From positions 3,415,150-3,479,149 of the forward strand of contig WMCF01000025.1 in NCBI GenBank assembly GCA_009792885.1: 64,000 bases of DNA, given 5' to 3'. Positions 1-12,095 of this stretch are shown here, piece after piece. The notes under the pieces were generated by a model, which saw nothing but the letters and a program-made list of their open reading frames with translations, was not told where the DNA came from and searched no databases. How positions within the stretch are numbered: position 1 is the stretch's first letter; each line of letters starts with the position of its first letter. The translations under genes were made by a program, and so were the position numbers. The stretch is from Eremophila alpestris peregrina. Its lineage: Eukaryota; Chordata; Aves; Passeriformes; Alaudidae.

Positions 1-3000
1 TACTTCATGTACCATGTCCTCTCCTCTAGCTCATCACAGCTTTTCAGTACTTCTTGTGGCAAGCAAGGAAGAGTGAACTTCAAACCCATTTCTTCCCAGA
101 ATTGTTTCCATCTGATAGATAGCAGTCACTCCCATTTGCAGCAGCTGGTTCCCTTCCTACAGTCTCCACCTGAAGATGGTTGTCTTGATCTCACTCAGCA
201 GCACACCAACCTTCTGGACAAGCCTTTTCACTTAGGAGCTCCTTACTCTTCACTTGAGTTCTTTTGAAGCAGAGGAGGTTTACACACACAGCCACACCCA
301 TTTTAGAGACTCCTGGAACCTCTTCTTTTGAACATGAGTAAACCCAGAGCAATATTGGGTAAGCAAGGCATTTATTCTACTTTCTCATTTCAGCCTTTGG
401 AGAATGACTGAAGTCAGTCAGCACAGCTGTGGTAACCTGCCTCAGGAAAGGACTTCTCTTTTACAGAGAAGAGGGAGGAATGCCAAACAGGCACAGAGAT
501 ATTGGTAAGGTACAATGAACACATAAAAATCTAGAAATGTGCCTGGCTCAGGAAATTCCTGAAGCATGTATAGTGCATGGGAGAATGCTTGGGGAAAGTT
601 TAGAGGCCAGTTCCTAAACTCTTCTCTAGATGAAAACTTTTAAAAACTGTTTGGAGATAAAGTACTAGACTAAATGGGCTTTTGATTCCACCTACTGCAG
701 ATGCTTTTACTCTTAAGATATGGATAGATCATCTAAGTCATGTTGAGCAGATGGGCCATTGCACTGGGGTGGATGCAGCCCTGCTGGGTACAGATGGGGG
801 GAGGGAGTGAGGGTGCTGGGGCCTTTCCCTCCTCTAGGAAAGCTGTGTTAGCATGGTAAAACATCTGTCTACCTATGAGATAATCCCTGCTGAGATTTTT
901 ACTGAGATGGTTTTTGGCCTTAGTGGTCCCCAGCACCAACTGGATTCCTCCCTGTGAGGCTTGAGCAGTTTCTTCTGTTGCATTTGTGCACCCCCTAAGG
1001 GAGAGGGGGACTGGCTGAACCTCAGGGTGGTGCTGTAGAACTCACTGCTGATCTGCTCCTGGAGAGCCTTGCTCCACTTCTCTTCTTGCTTGTAAATGTG
1101 GATAAGTCTGTTTGAGCTGGAAAACCTGAAGAACTCACACCAGGGGCATGAAATCTGTATTCTCTGATGTAATCAGTTTCAAAAACTTAGATTCTTACAG
1201 AAAATGGCAATGCCCAAAATGTGGTTAATGATTCTTCTGGAGCTTAGTTAAAGACAGATTTTCAGGAACATAGAAACACTCCCTGGGCTCTTACAACAAA
1301 TACCTCTGACACCTTTCTAAATGTTTTTCTCACTATATCCCTTGTGATTTCAAGAAGTTTGACAAATAGCTTCTGAGTCTCAGGCCCATTTAAGTGTTGC
1401 TAGATCATGGCATTAATTAACCTTTTACAGACAGAATTAAAATATAAAGCCACAGTCGACTCTTACTATTCCAGGTTTTGTATTGTGGTAGTGAATGAAT
1501 AGCAGCAGGAACCATTTTATTGCATGGGGATAGGTAAGTGTCTCATCCGAATTAAATGACAACAAAAAGTTCTGTGATGAAACTCTTCACATGTATCAAC
1601 ATTATATTTATATCTGTGCAAATATTACATTCATGGCACAACAAAGATAAAGCATTAAAAATAAATCTGTGCTTACATACTGAAGACAGGATGTATAGGC
1701 AAGAAAAGCTAGAAAGAGTGATTTATTATTTCAGGATCAGGTTTCTCTGTTTTTCTGCAAGGGTTAATTACTAGTGAAAAAATTAATTGCTGTTATCAGA
1801 ATTTTTATAAACTATGGAAGGTGGTGGAAGTGAGGGGCAAAGCAGGAGGGGAGGAGTGTACAGTTACATTGCAGCTAAAACTCTCTTTGCAAGTATTAGC
1901 ATTTCAGTGAGCAATCAAACCTCTGAATTAGGTCCTGAACTTTGAAGGCTTTTGAACCTGTGTAGGTTTCTGTGAGTGAGCAAATACACCTGAGGTTGTG
2001 TTTACAGTAAATTACCTCTGTAAATGGTGTTCCTCTCTGTGCACATTACAGCTTGAGCAGATATAACCTTTCAGGTGTGTTTCACAGCTAAAAACATGTC
2101 AAACCCTGCCTCATACACCTTGTCATGGGTTTATGGGTTTTCCTTGATGACTGCTGGTGGAGGCCTTTGTTCTGGTGTCAAAAATCATTGTCTATCTTCT
2201 TCTCACACCTCTGTGGTACAGAATTGAAGGCCATCAACAGGACAAACCAGGAACTTTGCTAGATTCTACTTTGTAATAGGCTTGGCTTACAAATGTTAAA
2301 TTAATCTGCTTAAATGTTCCCATTTGAGTTGTATGTTCTGTGGGAACCTCGTTGAATTGCAGCAGCTGAAGCAACGCCTTGCTTCTCTTGACCTTCAGAC
2401 TCTATATTGGAAAGCTACCATTTCTGTGAATTTACTCTCCTAGTCTTCTGTGTTTAGTTTGGTTATTTTTAAGCTTACAGGTAGCTTATTCTTAAACTAT
2501 AGACATAGTTGAGGCACTAGAGAAAATGTCAAGTTGTTTGAGATACAGTATGTATCATTGTGATCTCCTCCTTGGACTGGTTGTTAGAGCTGTTTCTTGC
2601 CTTCTCAGAGAAGAGGCACAGCTGTGCCAAGATTCAGTTTAAAGACAAATTAACTGGCATTGGAAATGACATTTCCTTTGTGTTCCATTACATCCCTTTT
2701 TGTTTATGTACGTGGTACCACAGAAGTTGCTAAGGTACCTTTTGTGCCAGAAATGAATACACAGAGTAGCTTATGCTGGTGTAGCTTGACTGGTGTCAGT
2801 ACAGTTGAGCTGGAAATGAGTGTGATGCATTATATTCCTTTCTATAAGTGATGGAGCAAGGGTTTACTCCAGATGTGTTTAAGTGATGGAGCAAATACCT
2901 CAGCTGTGCTCTGCTGTTTCTGCATGCTGCTCATGCTGTGGCAGGAAGGGAGGGTGCTTACACCCAGGGCCTTGGCTCTGTGCTGTGCAGAACCATCACA

Positions 3001-4011
3001 CAGTGCTCACTGTGTGGGTCTTCACAGCATTTTCCTGAAGCCAGGATTATTTGCCATTTGCATCTTTCTAGCTCATGGAAAGTGCCTTGCAGCCATTCCT
3101 GTGCACCTGGGGCTGGTGCCAGGAGAAAGCCATTCAGGTTGATTTCTTCTTAAATGAACTATTGTGCATACTTACCTTGGTAGCAGCTCATGTCAATAGT
3201 GGATTTGAGTAGTGGATTAGAGGGCACAGGGCACATAAAGCCTCTCCCTCTAAAATGCCTTCTCAGCAGATGATTGATGAAGTATGAGAGACTGATTGGA
3301 AAGCCTGTAAACTACTTTTTTCTTCTAGTCCTTTCCTACTTCCCTCTGTTGCCAGCATGTTTTCATGCCTTTCTTACTGAAAGATTAGTTATTCATGGCC
3401 TGCAGTCTTTAGGTTTTTCAGAAACACTTGGCAGAAAGATGAACACCCATAAGGAGCAGCTGTGGGACAAACTCAACCATCAGGAGAGAAGCATTGAGGG
3501 GACTGTTGCAGGATTTTTCTTTTTTTTTTTCTTTTCTTGCATTTTTTTTTCTCCTCTCAGCTTGGTTGTGCAACGCCTTTCTACATCTAAGGCACCACAA
3601 GTGAGATTTTGGCTGATGTTTTTCTAACACCCATATGGGACACTGGCATGAGGCCATTTATTGTTCCAAGGTGCTGAATAACTCAGTCTCATTTCTGTTC
3701 TTTGGCCACTGAGGGAAACTGCCCCCTATCCATGTTCTCTGCTGTGAGTTTATAGGTGGATGGGTCTCGTACTACTACATGTTTATTTGTGGATAAAAAT
3801 TTCTGAACACTTCAGTTTTTGGTCTGAAAGAGTCAATATTTATAGCTTGATATTAAAACATGTTTAATGATTTTTTGCACAGGTACCTGCAGAAAAATAT
3901 TGAACATCTATAGTCTAAAAAGTTATCTTTTAGATCTTTAAGGCAAAGAACAGCTGTACTACAAATTAGGAGACTCCATGAAAAATGAGTGCTTCAGTTG
4001 GACTCTCTATA
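1..4011. other. Unique non-coding DNA, no gene seen
   Basis: The open frames here are short (117 codons or fewer), overlap on both strands and show no domain, conserved motif or consistent splice structure. Composition is ordinary AT-moderate vertebrate DNA. Apart from a T-rich tract at 3514-3550 I see no repeat family I can name. The stretch is most likely intronic or intergenic. Confidence 0.7.
3514..3550. repeat. T-rich low-complexity tract
   Basis: An imperfect poly-T run interrupted by single C and G bases. It produces the phenylalanine-rich and lysine-rich open frames on the two strands here, which are not genes. It could be a decayed poly-A tail on the minus strand, but no recognisable retrocopy adjoins it. 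Confidence 0.8.
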
Positions 4012-4732
4012 GATCCTGTACCTGGGTTAGGTCAATCCCAGGTAAAAATACAGGCTGGGCAGAGAATGGACTGAGAACAGCTCTGAGGAGGCATTGGTGG
4101 ATGAGCATCTGGCAATGTGCATTTGCAGCCCAGAAGGCCAGCTGTGTCCTGGGCTGCATCTCAGCAGCATGGCAAGGGAGGGGGTTCTGCCCCTCTGCTC
4201 TGGTGAGACCCACCTGGAGTGCTGTGTCCAGCTCTGGGGCCACCAGAATAAGAAGGATATAGATCTGTTAGAACAAGTCCAAATGAGGCCACAAAGGCGA
4301 TCAGAGAGATGGAGACTCTCTCTTTTGAAGCCAGACTGAGAAAGCTGGGCTTTTTCAGCCTGGGGAAGAGCACACTGCCTCTGAGAGACTTTACAGCCAC
4401 ATTCCAGAACCTAAAGGGGGCCTGCAAGAAGGCTGGAGAGGGACTTGTCACAAGGGCATGTAGTGATAGGACAGGGGAATGTCTGTAAATTTAAAGAGGG
4501 TAGGTTTGGACTTGATATTAGGAAGAAAGTCCTTAGTGTGAGTGTGGTAAAACATTGGAACAGGCTACCCAGATAAGTTATGGATGTCCCATCCCTGGAA
4601 GTATTCAAGGTCATGTTGTATGGGGCTTTGAGTAACCTGGTCTAGTGAAAGCTGTCCCTGTCCATAGTGGGGGCTTTGGAACTAGATGATCTTTAAGGAC
4701 CCTTCCAACCCAAACCATTTTATGATTCTGTG
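4012..4732 (+). mobile_element. CR1 LINE, 5'-truncated, 3' end intact
   Basis: This is the 3' end of a CR1 non-LTR retrotransposon. It begins inside the C-terminal part of the reverse-transcriptase ORF ('CCTGTACCTGGGT', then 'CAGGCTGGGCAGAGAATGG'). It runs through the segment encoding residues like CVQLWGHQNKKDIDLLEQVQ, and ends with the short 3' UTR 'GATCTTTAAGGACCCTTCC' and the terminal TATGATTCTGTG motif. The reading frame is broken: the LPLCSGETHLECCVQLWG part is open at 4094-4339, but later conserved parts fall in other frames, so it is dead. CR1 copies are typically severely 5'-truncated, lack a poly-A tail and end in an octamer-like repeat, as seen here. Family assignment is firm; the subfamily is not assigned. 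Confidence 0.95.
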
Positions 4733-7700
4733 GAACATTGACTTACTTTTGGAAAGTCTGAGAAGGGACAGCAAATTCTGTCTCTCCCTCCAGACCAATC
4801 CCCTCTCACAGATCATGATCCCAATTCCTCTAGCCAGAAGATGGTGTCTCTATCAGAAATGCTCCAGGACTTCTTTCTGTGAGAGCTACATTACTCATTT
4901 GTAAAGCACCCCACTGTCACTGGACACTACTACTAACAGAGAGAGCAGTTGACTGGCAGAAGAATTTGGCTTTCCTCCTTCAACCCCCTGTAATATGCAA
5001 CATACATTTACATTTGCTTTGGACAGAGTTTGTTTATCCATCCAAGAAACACAAATCATTCCTCTGTTGTAGATACCCTTTCACCAGGCTATTTTCTGTG
5101 TTTTCTGGGTAAGTGGAAGGCTGGCTGAGCTCATGGGAATCCAGGTCCCCCACTAGCACTGGCTTCTATCTTGGAGTACTCAACTTGTTGGTGTTGATAC
5201 TATTCATGTTTTGATCCACATCTACATGATCCACTGCACAGCTCAACTCTCTGTTAGGAGGATTTTTTTTAACTAATTAACTCATTTATAGTCCAAGTAG
5301 TCCCAAGCCTACAGTGAAGACATTTCACCATTAGAATATTTCTAAAAACACTTTTTCAATTATTAGGGTTATTTAACTTTATTTGAACAGCTGTAGTACT
5401 GACATGACTGGGGTTCAAAAGCGTATATTTGGCATAAAGTCATCCTTCTTTTAATTGCAAATTAGTGTAAATCTAGCCTTCATAAAGCCACAGAGCAAGA
5501 AGATGTCAAAGACTATTACACTGTGGTGTGTTAGTTTGGTGCATAAAACATTCAGTAAAGGTTCATCTCAATTATAGCAGGGCAATAGACAGCTTGTGTT
5601 TTCTTAAATGGCTAGAAGGGGAGTTGGGGATGGCAATTAATACCCTATTCACTACCTTCCTATACCATGGTCCTAATATCTTGTCTCACTGATGGAAAAT
5701 ATATGTTCTTGCTTGCTCTGATTCAAATAACTTAAAGAACAAAGCCATGGAGTGGTTTGGAAAACTGAATGAAACTGAGAGTGGGGGATAAATACAGACA
5801 AGCAAGTGAAATGGTGTCTGCATTTATGTGTGTCTCATGTCCACTTTGTGTACTATTGCCCTAAAAGAAATACCAGGGTCCTTTACACATGTGAGCAGAG
5901 CAACCTAGCTATATCATTTTTTTAATCTGGAAATACTTTGCCACAATCCTGAGCTTAAATCAGGCCAACTAAATGTTTAACACCTTTAAAAATCTGATGG
6001 AGGTGAGATGGATGAAAAAGGGTGAGGGCTGGAGGCCATGTAGTGTTAAAAATGTAATTAACTTAAAGATGTGGCAGATATTTCAGATAATTTTTTCCCT
6101 CTGATATGGCAAAGCTGTGTATTTGGTCTTTCAAAACATGCATTTTTTTCTCAACAAAGCTTGGACAAAGTTTGGAGTTTGAAAAGAGTGCATCCCTTTT
6201 CCTTATTAAATATGACATTTTTTATTGCATACTTATAAAAGTTTGAGAATTTTTCAGTCTCTTCCACACCTGGTTGAAGGTGTTGTGTTTATTTAAAGAA
6301 TTAATGTCCTTCTTTTGTCTATGTGATGTGGAAATGTAATTGAAAATTAAATACTGAATTCTTCTAATGCTTACCTTCATAATTAGCTTGCAGGTCTCCA
6401 TGTTAACCTGCCTGACTGAAATTACTTTTTCCAAATAGTTAAATGTAGGCCTGCTTGAATTGTTTTTTAAACTTTTCCTAGATATATTTTATTTCAAAAC
6501 AGGATGGAAATTTCTCAAGACTGAAACTTCCCCCAGTTTTTGATTAATCTCCCCTCAAAAACTGCAAATTTCAACAAAAACACTCTCTCTACACCCCATT
6601 TCAAAACTTCCTTTTGAATTCTTCTATGCAAAAGCATGGGTTTTTGTATTTGCAAGTCAGCTTTACTTCAAAGACTGTAGGAAAACATCTCAGAAGCCAC
6701 AGTTCTGTGTGTTGGTCAGCAGGTTTGCATAACAGGAACTTTTCCAGCCTGGGGGGAAGATTTTTCTTCTTTAGACCCATGAAGCACATTAGATACTCAT
6801 GGGGGTTTTTTTCCCTAAAAAGTGTGTGTGTGTCTAAGTGTGGCAGAAAAAGACTAATCGAATGTCAGAGACTGGGTCAGGCTGTGTTAGTTCTAGTCTT
6901 GTAATGTGAAGTCAGAAAATTACACCCCTAAACAGCAGAAAGGTGTGAAGGGTAGAAGGCAACAGCTGTGCCAAAGGGAAACATGCAGCTGTGTCCCACT
7001 TGTTCCTCAGTGGTTCCACGAGGGAAGAGCTCTTCCACACCATCCTCCAGCTTGTTACCTTAGCTCTCATTTCTGGACACAGTGTCCTCAGAGTTACATG
7101 AAACCAGAGAGGAAAATGGTAAGTGAAGAACACCCAGTGCTTCTAAATTACCTTTGTTACTGTACTGTTAACTTGGCAAAAAAATGAGTTTGGAATAGAT
7201 CCTGGAGTTTTTAATTGCTTGAGGCAATCACCTTGGTTATTAAGTCACTGGGGTGGATTCGGCTGAGGGAATCTTACAGCAGTGAGGGGATGCAAATCCA
7301 TCAGTGGTAGGTGTGAAATAATTTTTTGTCTGTAAAACATTCATGACTTTCCTTCGGGTGTTACTGCCAAAGTCATCACCATAAACTCAGTGGACACCGG
7401 GTAATCTTTCTGATGTGTTGCTGCTTGTTATAAAGAGGTGTAGGAGGGTCAAAAACCTCTCAACATGATAGAGTTTATGCCCTTAAGGATTGGCACTATA
7501 TATAGGAGGAAGGGAAATTAGCAACTGATTAATGAACTGACAGTGTACCTGTCAACAAGAGAAACAAGACCCAGGTGTCTACATTCAGTATATGATGCCA
7601 TTTCTGAAAGTATGAGCAATTTTACCAATACCTGTGTTAGTAATACAGAATCTGGCATCTTGTGTTACAGAGCTTGTACAGCTGTAGAGTGCACTTAGAG

Positions 7701-8309
7701 CAAAATCTCTCTCCAAGAGGGAGACAAGACATTTCAAGGACTGCATTAGACAGAAGACAATGCTAGATACATAATTTGAGAGGTATTGCATAAGCCATAG
7801 AACTAAATGGATAAATACCTTTACAGAAAGACATCCTGAGCATTATCACTTTTGAGTGTCTGCCACTTGGCAAGCTATTGGTCTCTATTTTATTTTGCTT
7901 TTGTGAAAAGCATGGAAACTCATCTCAGTTTTCATCTGCTATTAACTGGAGTTGTTCTGTGAAAGCCAGAGGGTCTCAAACAATTTACAACAGCTGAGAA
8001 ACTGTGTTTTAAAACAGAAGACAACCTCAGAGAACCTCTGAAGGCAAGAATAACAACTGTCAGCAGTCTCTGCCGATTCCTGCAAGGGCTGTGAATTTAT
8101 GGAATACACTGGAGTATTGGTGACCCTGACCCACACCTCGTTTGGCTAGTCTGAATGTGAGCTGCATGAGGTATTCCAGCTTTTTTGACTTTTCCAATGC
8201 CCCAGGTATTTCACAAGAGGTATCTCAGTAAATGAGATTATCCCAAGGCAATAGTGCAACCAGGTGAGCCCTGCCCTGTGTGGTCTGGCTGAAGCAATGT
8301 ACCAGGCTC
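4733..8309. other. Unique non-coding DNA, no gene seen
   Basis: No supported coding sequence or nameable repeat. The stretch is AT-rich between about 5250 and 6600. A short segment near 7082-7118 is bounded by an AG and a good GTAAGTG donor, but there is no further evidence that it is an exon. The part around 7240-7400 keeps a few CpGs and may be conserved. Confidence 0.65.
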
Positions 8310-8897
8310 ACTTCACATGAAAGCCAGTCTTAAAGTAGTTGTAGTTGAGAATTCTAAAGGCAATGTCAACACATGCAGAGATGCAGTTAGAAAAGAAAAA
8401 GCTCTTCTTCACTTGAAATTGGCCAGAGGTGTTAGAACCTACAAGAATGAGCTCTTAAGGTATGTAAACAACAAGGAGAAGCAGAAGGAAATTATTGGCC
8501 TGCTGTCAAACAAGAGAGGTGAATTAGTTGTCCAAAATGTTGAAAAGATTCTTGACACATTCTCCATCCCTGGCTTTACCACCACTATTGTTTTGATAAC
8601 AAAAGTGATGTTTGTTGATGCAAACACAGTCTTACTGTCAGTTAAAGATTTGGTGTGTGAACAGGAAGTTGATGGGCCCTGATGTTATCCATCCAAGGGT
8701 GTTACCCAGCCAGAGGGCTGGTTGACATCATTGTAATGTCACTCTCCATACTCCTTGAGAATTCTGGAGACTGGGGTTATTCCAGAAGAAGGGAAGAAAG
8801 CTGATATCACCCCCATCTACCAGACAGTTGTAAAGGAGGATCCAGGCATTTATAAGTTCATCAGTCTTACTGGAGTCCCTGAGAAAGTTATGGAATA
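8310..8897 (+). mobile_element. CR1 LINE ORF2 fragment (linker to start of reverse transcriptase)
   Basis: A plus-strand fragment of CR1 ORF2 covering the linker between endonuclease and reverse transcriptase and the first RT block. The 121-codon open frame at 8317-8682 carries the linker (residues like LHLKLARGVRTYKNELLRYV). After its stop the sequence continues with decayed RT-start features: 'GATGGGCCCTGATGTTATCC', then the equivalent of the 'ANVTPIYKK..DDPGNYRPVSLTS.PGKVME' block around 8790-8897, with stops and frame breaks. It ends abruptly at 8897, exactly where a minus-strand CR1 begins. It may be the upstream part of the plus-strand CR1 that resumes at about 11660, but some 0.8-0.9 kb of RT would be missing between them. 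Confidence 0.85.
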
Positions 8898-11612
8898 AAT
8901 CACAAAATCACAGAATCATTATGGTTGGAAAGGACCTCTGGAGATCATCCAGTCCAACCTCCCTGCAAAGGCAGGGTCAGAACAGGTTACACAGGAATGT
9001 GTCCAGGTGAGTTTTGAATGGCTCCAGAAAGGACAATTCCACAACCTCCCTGAGCAGCCTGTTTCAGTGCTCTGCAGCCCTCAATGTAAAGTTTTAATTT
9101 ATGGCCATTGTTCCTCATCCTGGCACTGGGTACCATTGAAAAGAGTCTGTCACCATCCTCTTGACATCCACCTTTGAGGTATTTATATGTATTAATGGGA
9201 TCCCCTATCAGTCTTCCAGACCAAACATGCCCAGCTTTCTCAGTCTCACCTCATTAGAGAGATACTCCAGACCCTTCATCAGCTCTGGGCCCTCCACTGG
9301 ACCCTCTCCATTACCTCCTTGTCTTGTGCTGAGGAGCCCAGAACTGGACACAGCACTCCAGATGTGGCCTCACTAAGGCTGAGGGGCAGGATCACCTTCT
9401 TCCACCTGTTTGCCAAACTCTTCACAATGCGCCCCAGGATCCCACTGGCCCTCCTGGCCACAAGGGCATTGCTGACTCATTGTCAACTTATTAACCAGCA
9501 AGACTCCCAGGTCCTTCTCTGCAGAGCTGCTCTCCAGTAGGTCACACTCCAGCCTGTGCTGGACTTGGGGTTATTCTTCCCCAGGTGCAGGACCTTGCCC
9601 CTTGCTGAACTTCATTAGGTCTCTGCCGAGTTCTCCAGCCTATAAATGGCAGCACAACCTTCAGGTGTATCAGCCACTCCCCCCAGTTCTGTACCATCAG
9701 CAAACATGCTCAGGGTACATTCTATCCCTTTGTCCAGGTTGCTGATAAAAAACAATGAATGAGGCTGGACCCAGGATTGATCTCTGGAGAATGCCTCTGA
9801 CTACAGGCCTCCAAGTGGATTCTGCTTTGTTGAACTTGACCCTCTGAGCTCTGCTGTTCAGCCATTCTTGATCCACCTCACTGTCTGTTCTAACAGATGT
9901 TTCCTGAGCTTACCTACAGGGATGTTATGAGACAGTGTCAAAAACCTTGCTGAAGTTGAGGTAGATAATATCCTCTGTTGTCCCCTGATATGCCATGCCA
10001 TCATATAGGGCTATCAGATTGGTCAGCATGATTTCCCCATGGTGAATCCATGTTGACTACTTATGACTTTCTTTTACATGCTTGGTGACGACCTCCAGAA
10101 TAATCTGTTCCATCATCTTTCTAAGGGTGGAGGTGAGTCTGACTGGCCAGTAGTTTCCTGGGTCATCCATCTTTTAGAAGATGAGTAACACTGTTTTTCC
10201 TCAAGTCATCAGGTATCTCGCATGTGCTCTGTGATTTTTCAAAAATGATGGAGAGTGGCTTAGCAACAACATCTCCCTCAGCACCCATGGGTTCATCCCA
10301 TCAGGGCCCATGAATTTATGATTGTTAACTGTCTAGCCAATCTCCAGCCCTCTACAACCAAGGGTAAGTCTTCCTTTTTGCAGTCTTCTTTTCCTCCAAA
10401 GTAGTGTGATTCTTCAGGGCTGACACCAGCAGTAAAGCTGATTAAAAGAAGGCATTTGGTAATTCTGCCTTATCTGTGTCTTCCATCACCAGGACACACA
10501 TCTGATTCAGCAGTGGCCTCATATTTTCCCTATCTTTCTTTTGCTGTTCATGTACTTGTAGAAGCCCTTTTTGTTGTCTTTGATATTCCTTGCCAGGCTC
10601 AGTTCCAAGCGGGCTTTAACCTTTCACATCTCATCCTCTCATACTCTGTGTTCTTCTATTCCTCCCATATGGCTTTCCCCTTTTTTCACATTCCATACAT
10701 TTCTTTCTTCCATTTGAGATTTACTAGAAGCTCCCTGCTCATCCATGCAAGTGTTCTGCGCCCTTTGCTTGATTTCTTGCACTAAGGATACACTGGTTTT
10801 GAGCCTGGAGAAAGTGATGTTTGAATATTGACCACCTCTCTTGAACCCTCTTCTCTTCTAGAGCCCTAACCCATGGGATTCCTATAAGTAGGTCTTTGAA
10901 GAGGCGTAAGTTGGCTCTCTGGAAGTTGAGGGTTCTAGTCCTGCTTACTGCTTGGCTTCCTCCATGCAGGATCCTGATTTCCACCATCTCATGGTCACTA
11001 CAGCCAAGGCTGCCCCCAACCTTCACATTTTCAACCAGTTCCTCTTGGATTTTTAGTGCAAGGTCCAATAACACACCCTTCTTTGTTGGCTCCACCACCA
11101 CTTGCATCAAAATGTTTTCATCAATGATCTGCAGGAACTTTGTGGACTGTCTGTGCCAAGCCGTTTTGTTTCTCCAACAAATATCAGTGTGGTTGAAGTC
11201 CTCCAGGAGAACCAGGGCCTGTGACCCTGAGGATACTTTCAGCTGTCCACAGAAAGCTTTATCAGCATCTTTCCCCTGATCAGGTAACCTACAGTAAACA
11301 GCCACAGCAGCATCACCCATATTAGCCTGTCTCTTAATTCTTACCTGTAAACCCTCAGCTCATTCATCTGGCCCTTGGTAGAGCTCAATATATTCCTGTT
11401 GCTGTCACATAAAGAGCAACTCTACCAGCTCCCCTTGCCAACCTGACCTTTCTAAAAAGTACACAGCCATCCATGACAGCCACCCAGTCATGTGAGCTGT
11501 CTCACCAGGTCTCTGTAATTGCAATGAGATCATGGCCCTGTGACCACACAAAGATTTCTATTTCTGTTTATTCCTCATGCTGTGCATGTGTTTGTGTACA
11601 GGCACTTTAGAG
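8898..11612 (-). mobile_element. CR1 LINE, about 2.7 kb, minus strand, most of ORF2
   Basis: The longest element in the window. Its 3' end is at 8898 (read on the plus strand: 'AATCACAAAATCACAGAATC', then 'GGTTGGAAAGGACCTCTGG'), the classic reverse complement of a CR1 tail. Moving right (5' on the element) come the 3' UTR, the C-terminal ORF2 region (for example ARRASGILGRIVKSLANRW at 9279-9461), the RT palm region, and the RT start near 10150. The linker follows, then the AP-type endonuclease (10739-11320), and finally N-terminal ORF2 sequence to about 11612. Several frameshifts and stops split ORF2, so it cannot encode an active enzyme. CR1 copies of this length are a minority, because most are cut to a few hundred bases. 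The right edge is approximate, being where recognisable CR1 similarity stops. Confidence 0.93.
10739..11320 (-). pseudogene. CR1 ORF2 endonuclease domain remnant (193 codons open)
   Basis: This open frame encodes much of the apurinic/apyrimidinic-type endonuclease domain of CR1 ORF2, which in active elements nicks target DNA to prime reverse transcription. Family features in order: a CRLPDQ block (consensus YRPPDQ) near residue 10, LVLLEDFNHTDICW at about 36-49 (the usual GDFNHPDICW has its glycine changed to glutamate), and the GSLGCSDHEMVE catalytic SDH block around residue 103. FKDLLIGIPWVRALE follows. It ends in a stop soon after, while the related linker and RT lie in other frames. The start methionine is merely the first in frame; a real ORF2 would begin upstream. 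It is a piece of a dead transposon, not a host gene. Confidence 0.88.
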
Positions 11613-11659
11613 TAGTGGTGATCAAGCAATTGGATTCCCTAGACAGGGTGTAAGAGGAA

Positions 11660-12095
11660 AAGTCACAAACATGATCCAGATAGAGGAGAGCCTGACATAA
11701 GAGAAAAGGCTGAGAGAACTGGGTTTGTTCAGTCTTGAGAAAAGAAGGCTTAGGGAGACCTTGTCACCATGTTTCAGCATACAAAGGCTACAAAGAAGAT
11801 GGACAATCTCTTTTTACATGGAGTCACACAGAAAAGATGGGGGGTAATGGATATAAGTAACTTCTGGGGATGTTCTGATTGGACACAAGAGGAATATTTT
11901 TCACAACGAAAACTATCAGCCATTGGAATAACCTCCCCAGGGAAGTGGTAGAATCCTGAGCATTGAACACTCTTAAGATTTGGCTGGACAGGATGTTGAG
12001 CTATCTTACCTAGATTGTGCTGCTACCATCATTTTACCAAGAAAGGTTGGACCAGATAATCCTTGAGGTCCCCTTTCAACCTGATATTCTATGAA
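11660..12095 (+). mobile_element. CR1 LINE 3' end, older copy, plus strand
   Basis: A plus-strand CR1 3' terminus. It includes 'GGCTGAGAGAACTGGGTTTG', 'TTCAGTCTTGAGAAAAGAAGG' (equivalent to LRELGLFSLEKRRL), 'TGGAATAACCTCCCCAGGGA' and the tail 'CCTTGAGGTCCCCTTTCAAC' followed by ATATTCTATGAATA. Divergence from the familiar consensus is higher than in the copies at 4012 and 49378, and the tail wording indicates a different subfamily. It lies just beyond the 5' end of the minus-strand CR1, so the minus-strand element may have inserted into or beside this one. Confidence 0.88.

Noticed and set aside
7082..7118. A 37-nt exon ending ATG|GTAAGTG
   Set aside because: Good donor but a poor polypyrimidine tract and no coding or conservation support; expected by chance in a window of this size.
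8317..8682. 121-codon frame as a host gene
   Set aside because: Its residues follow the CR1 ORF2 linker, and decayed RT sequence follows directly after the stop.
10896..11279. 127-codon plus-strand frame
   Set aside because: It is the antisense shadow of the CR1 endonuclease on the minus strand.
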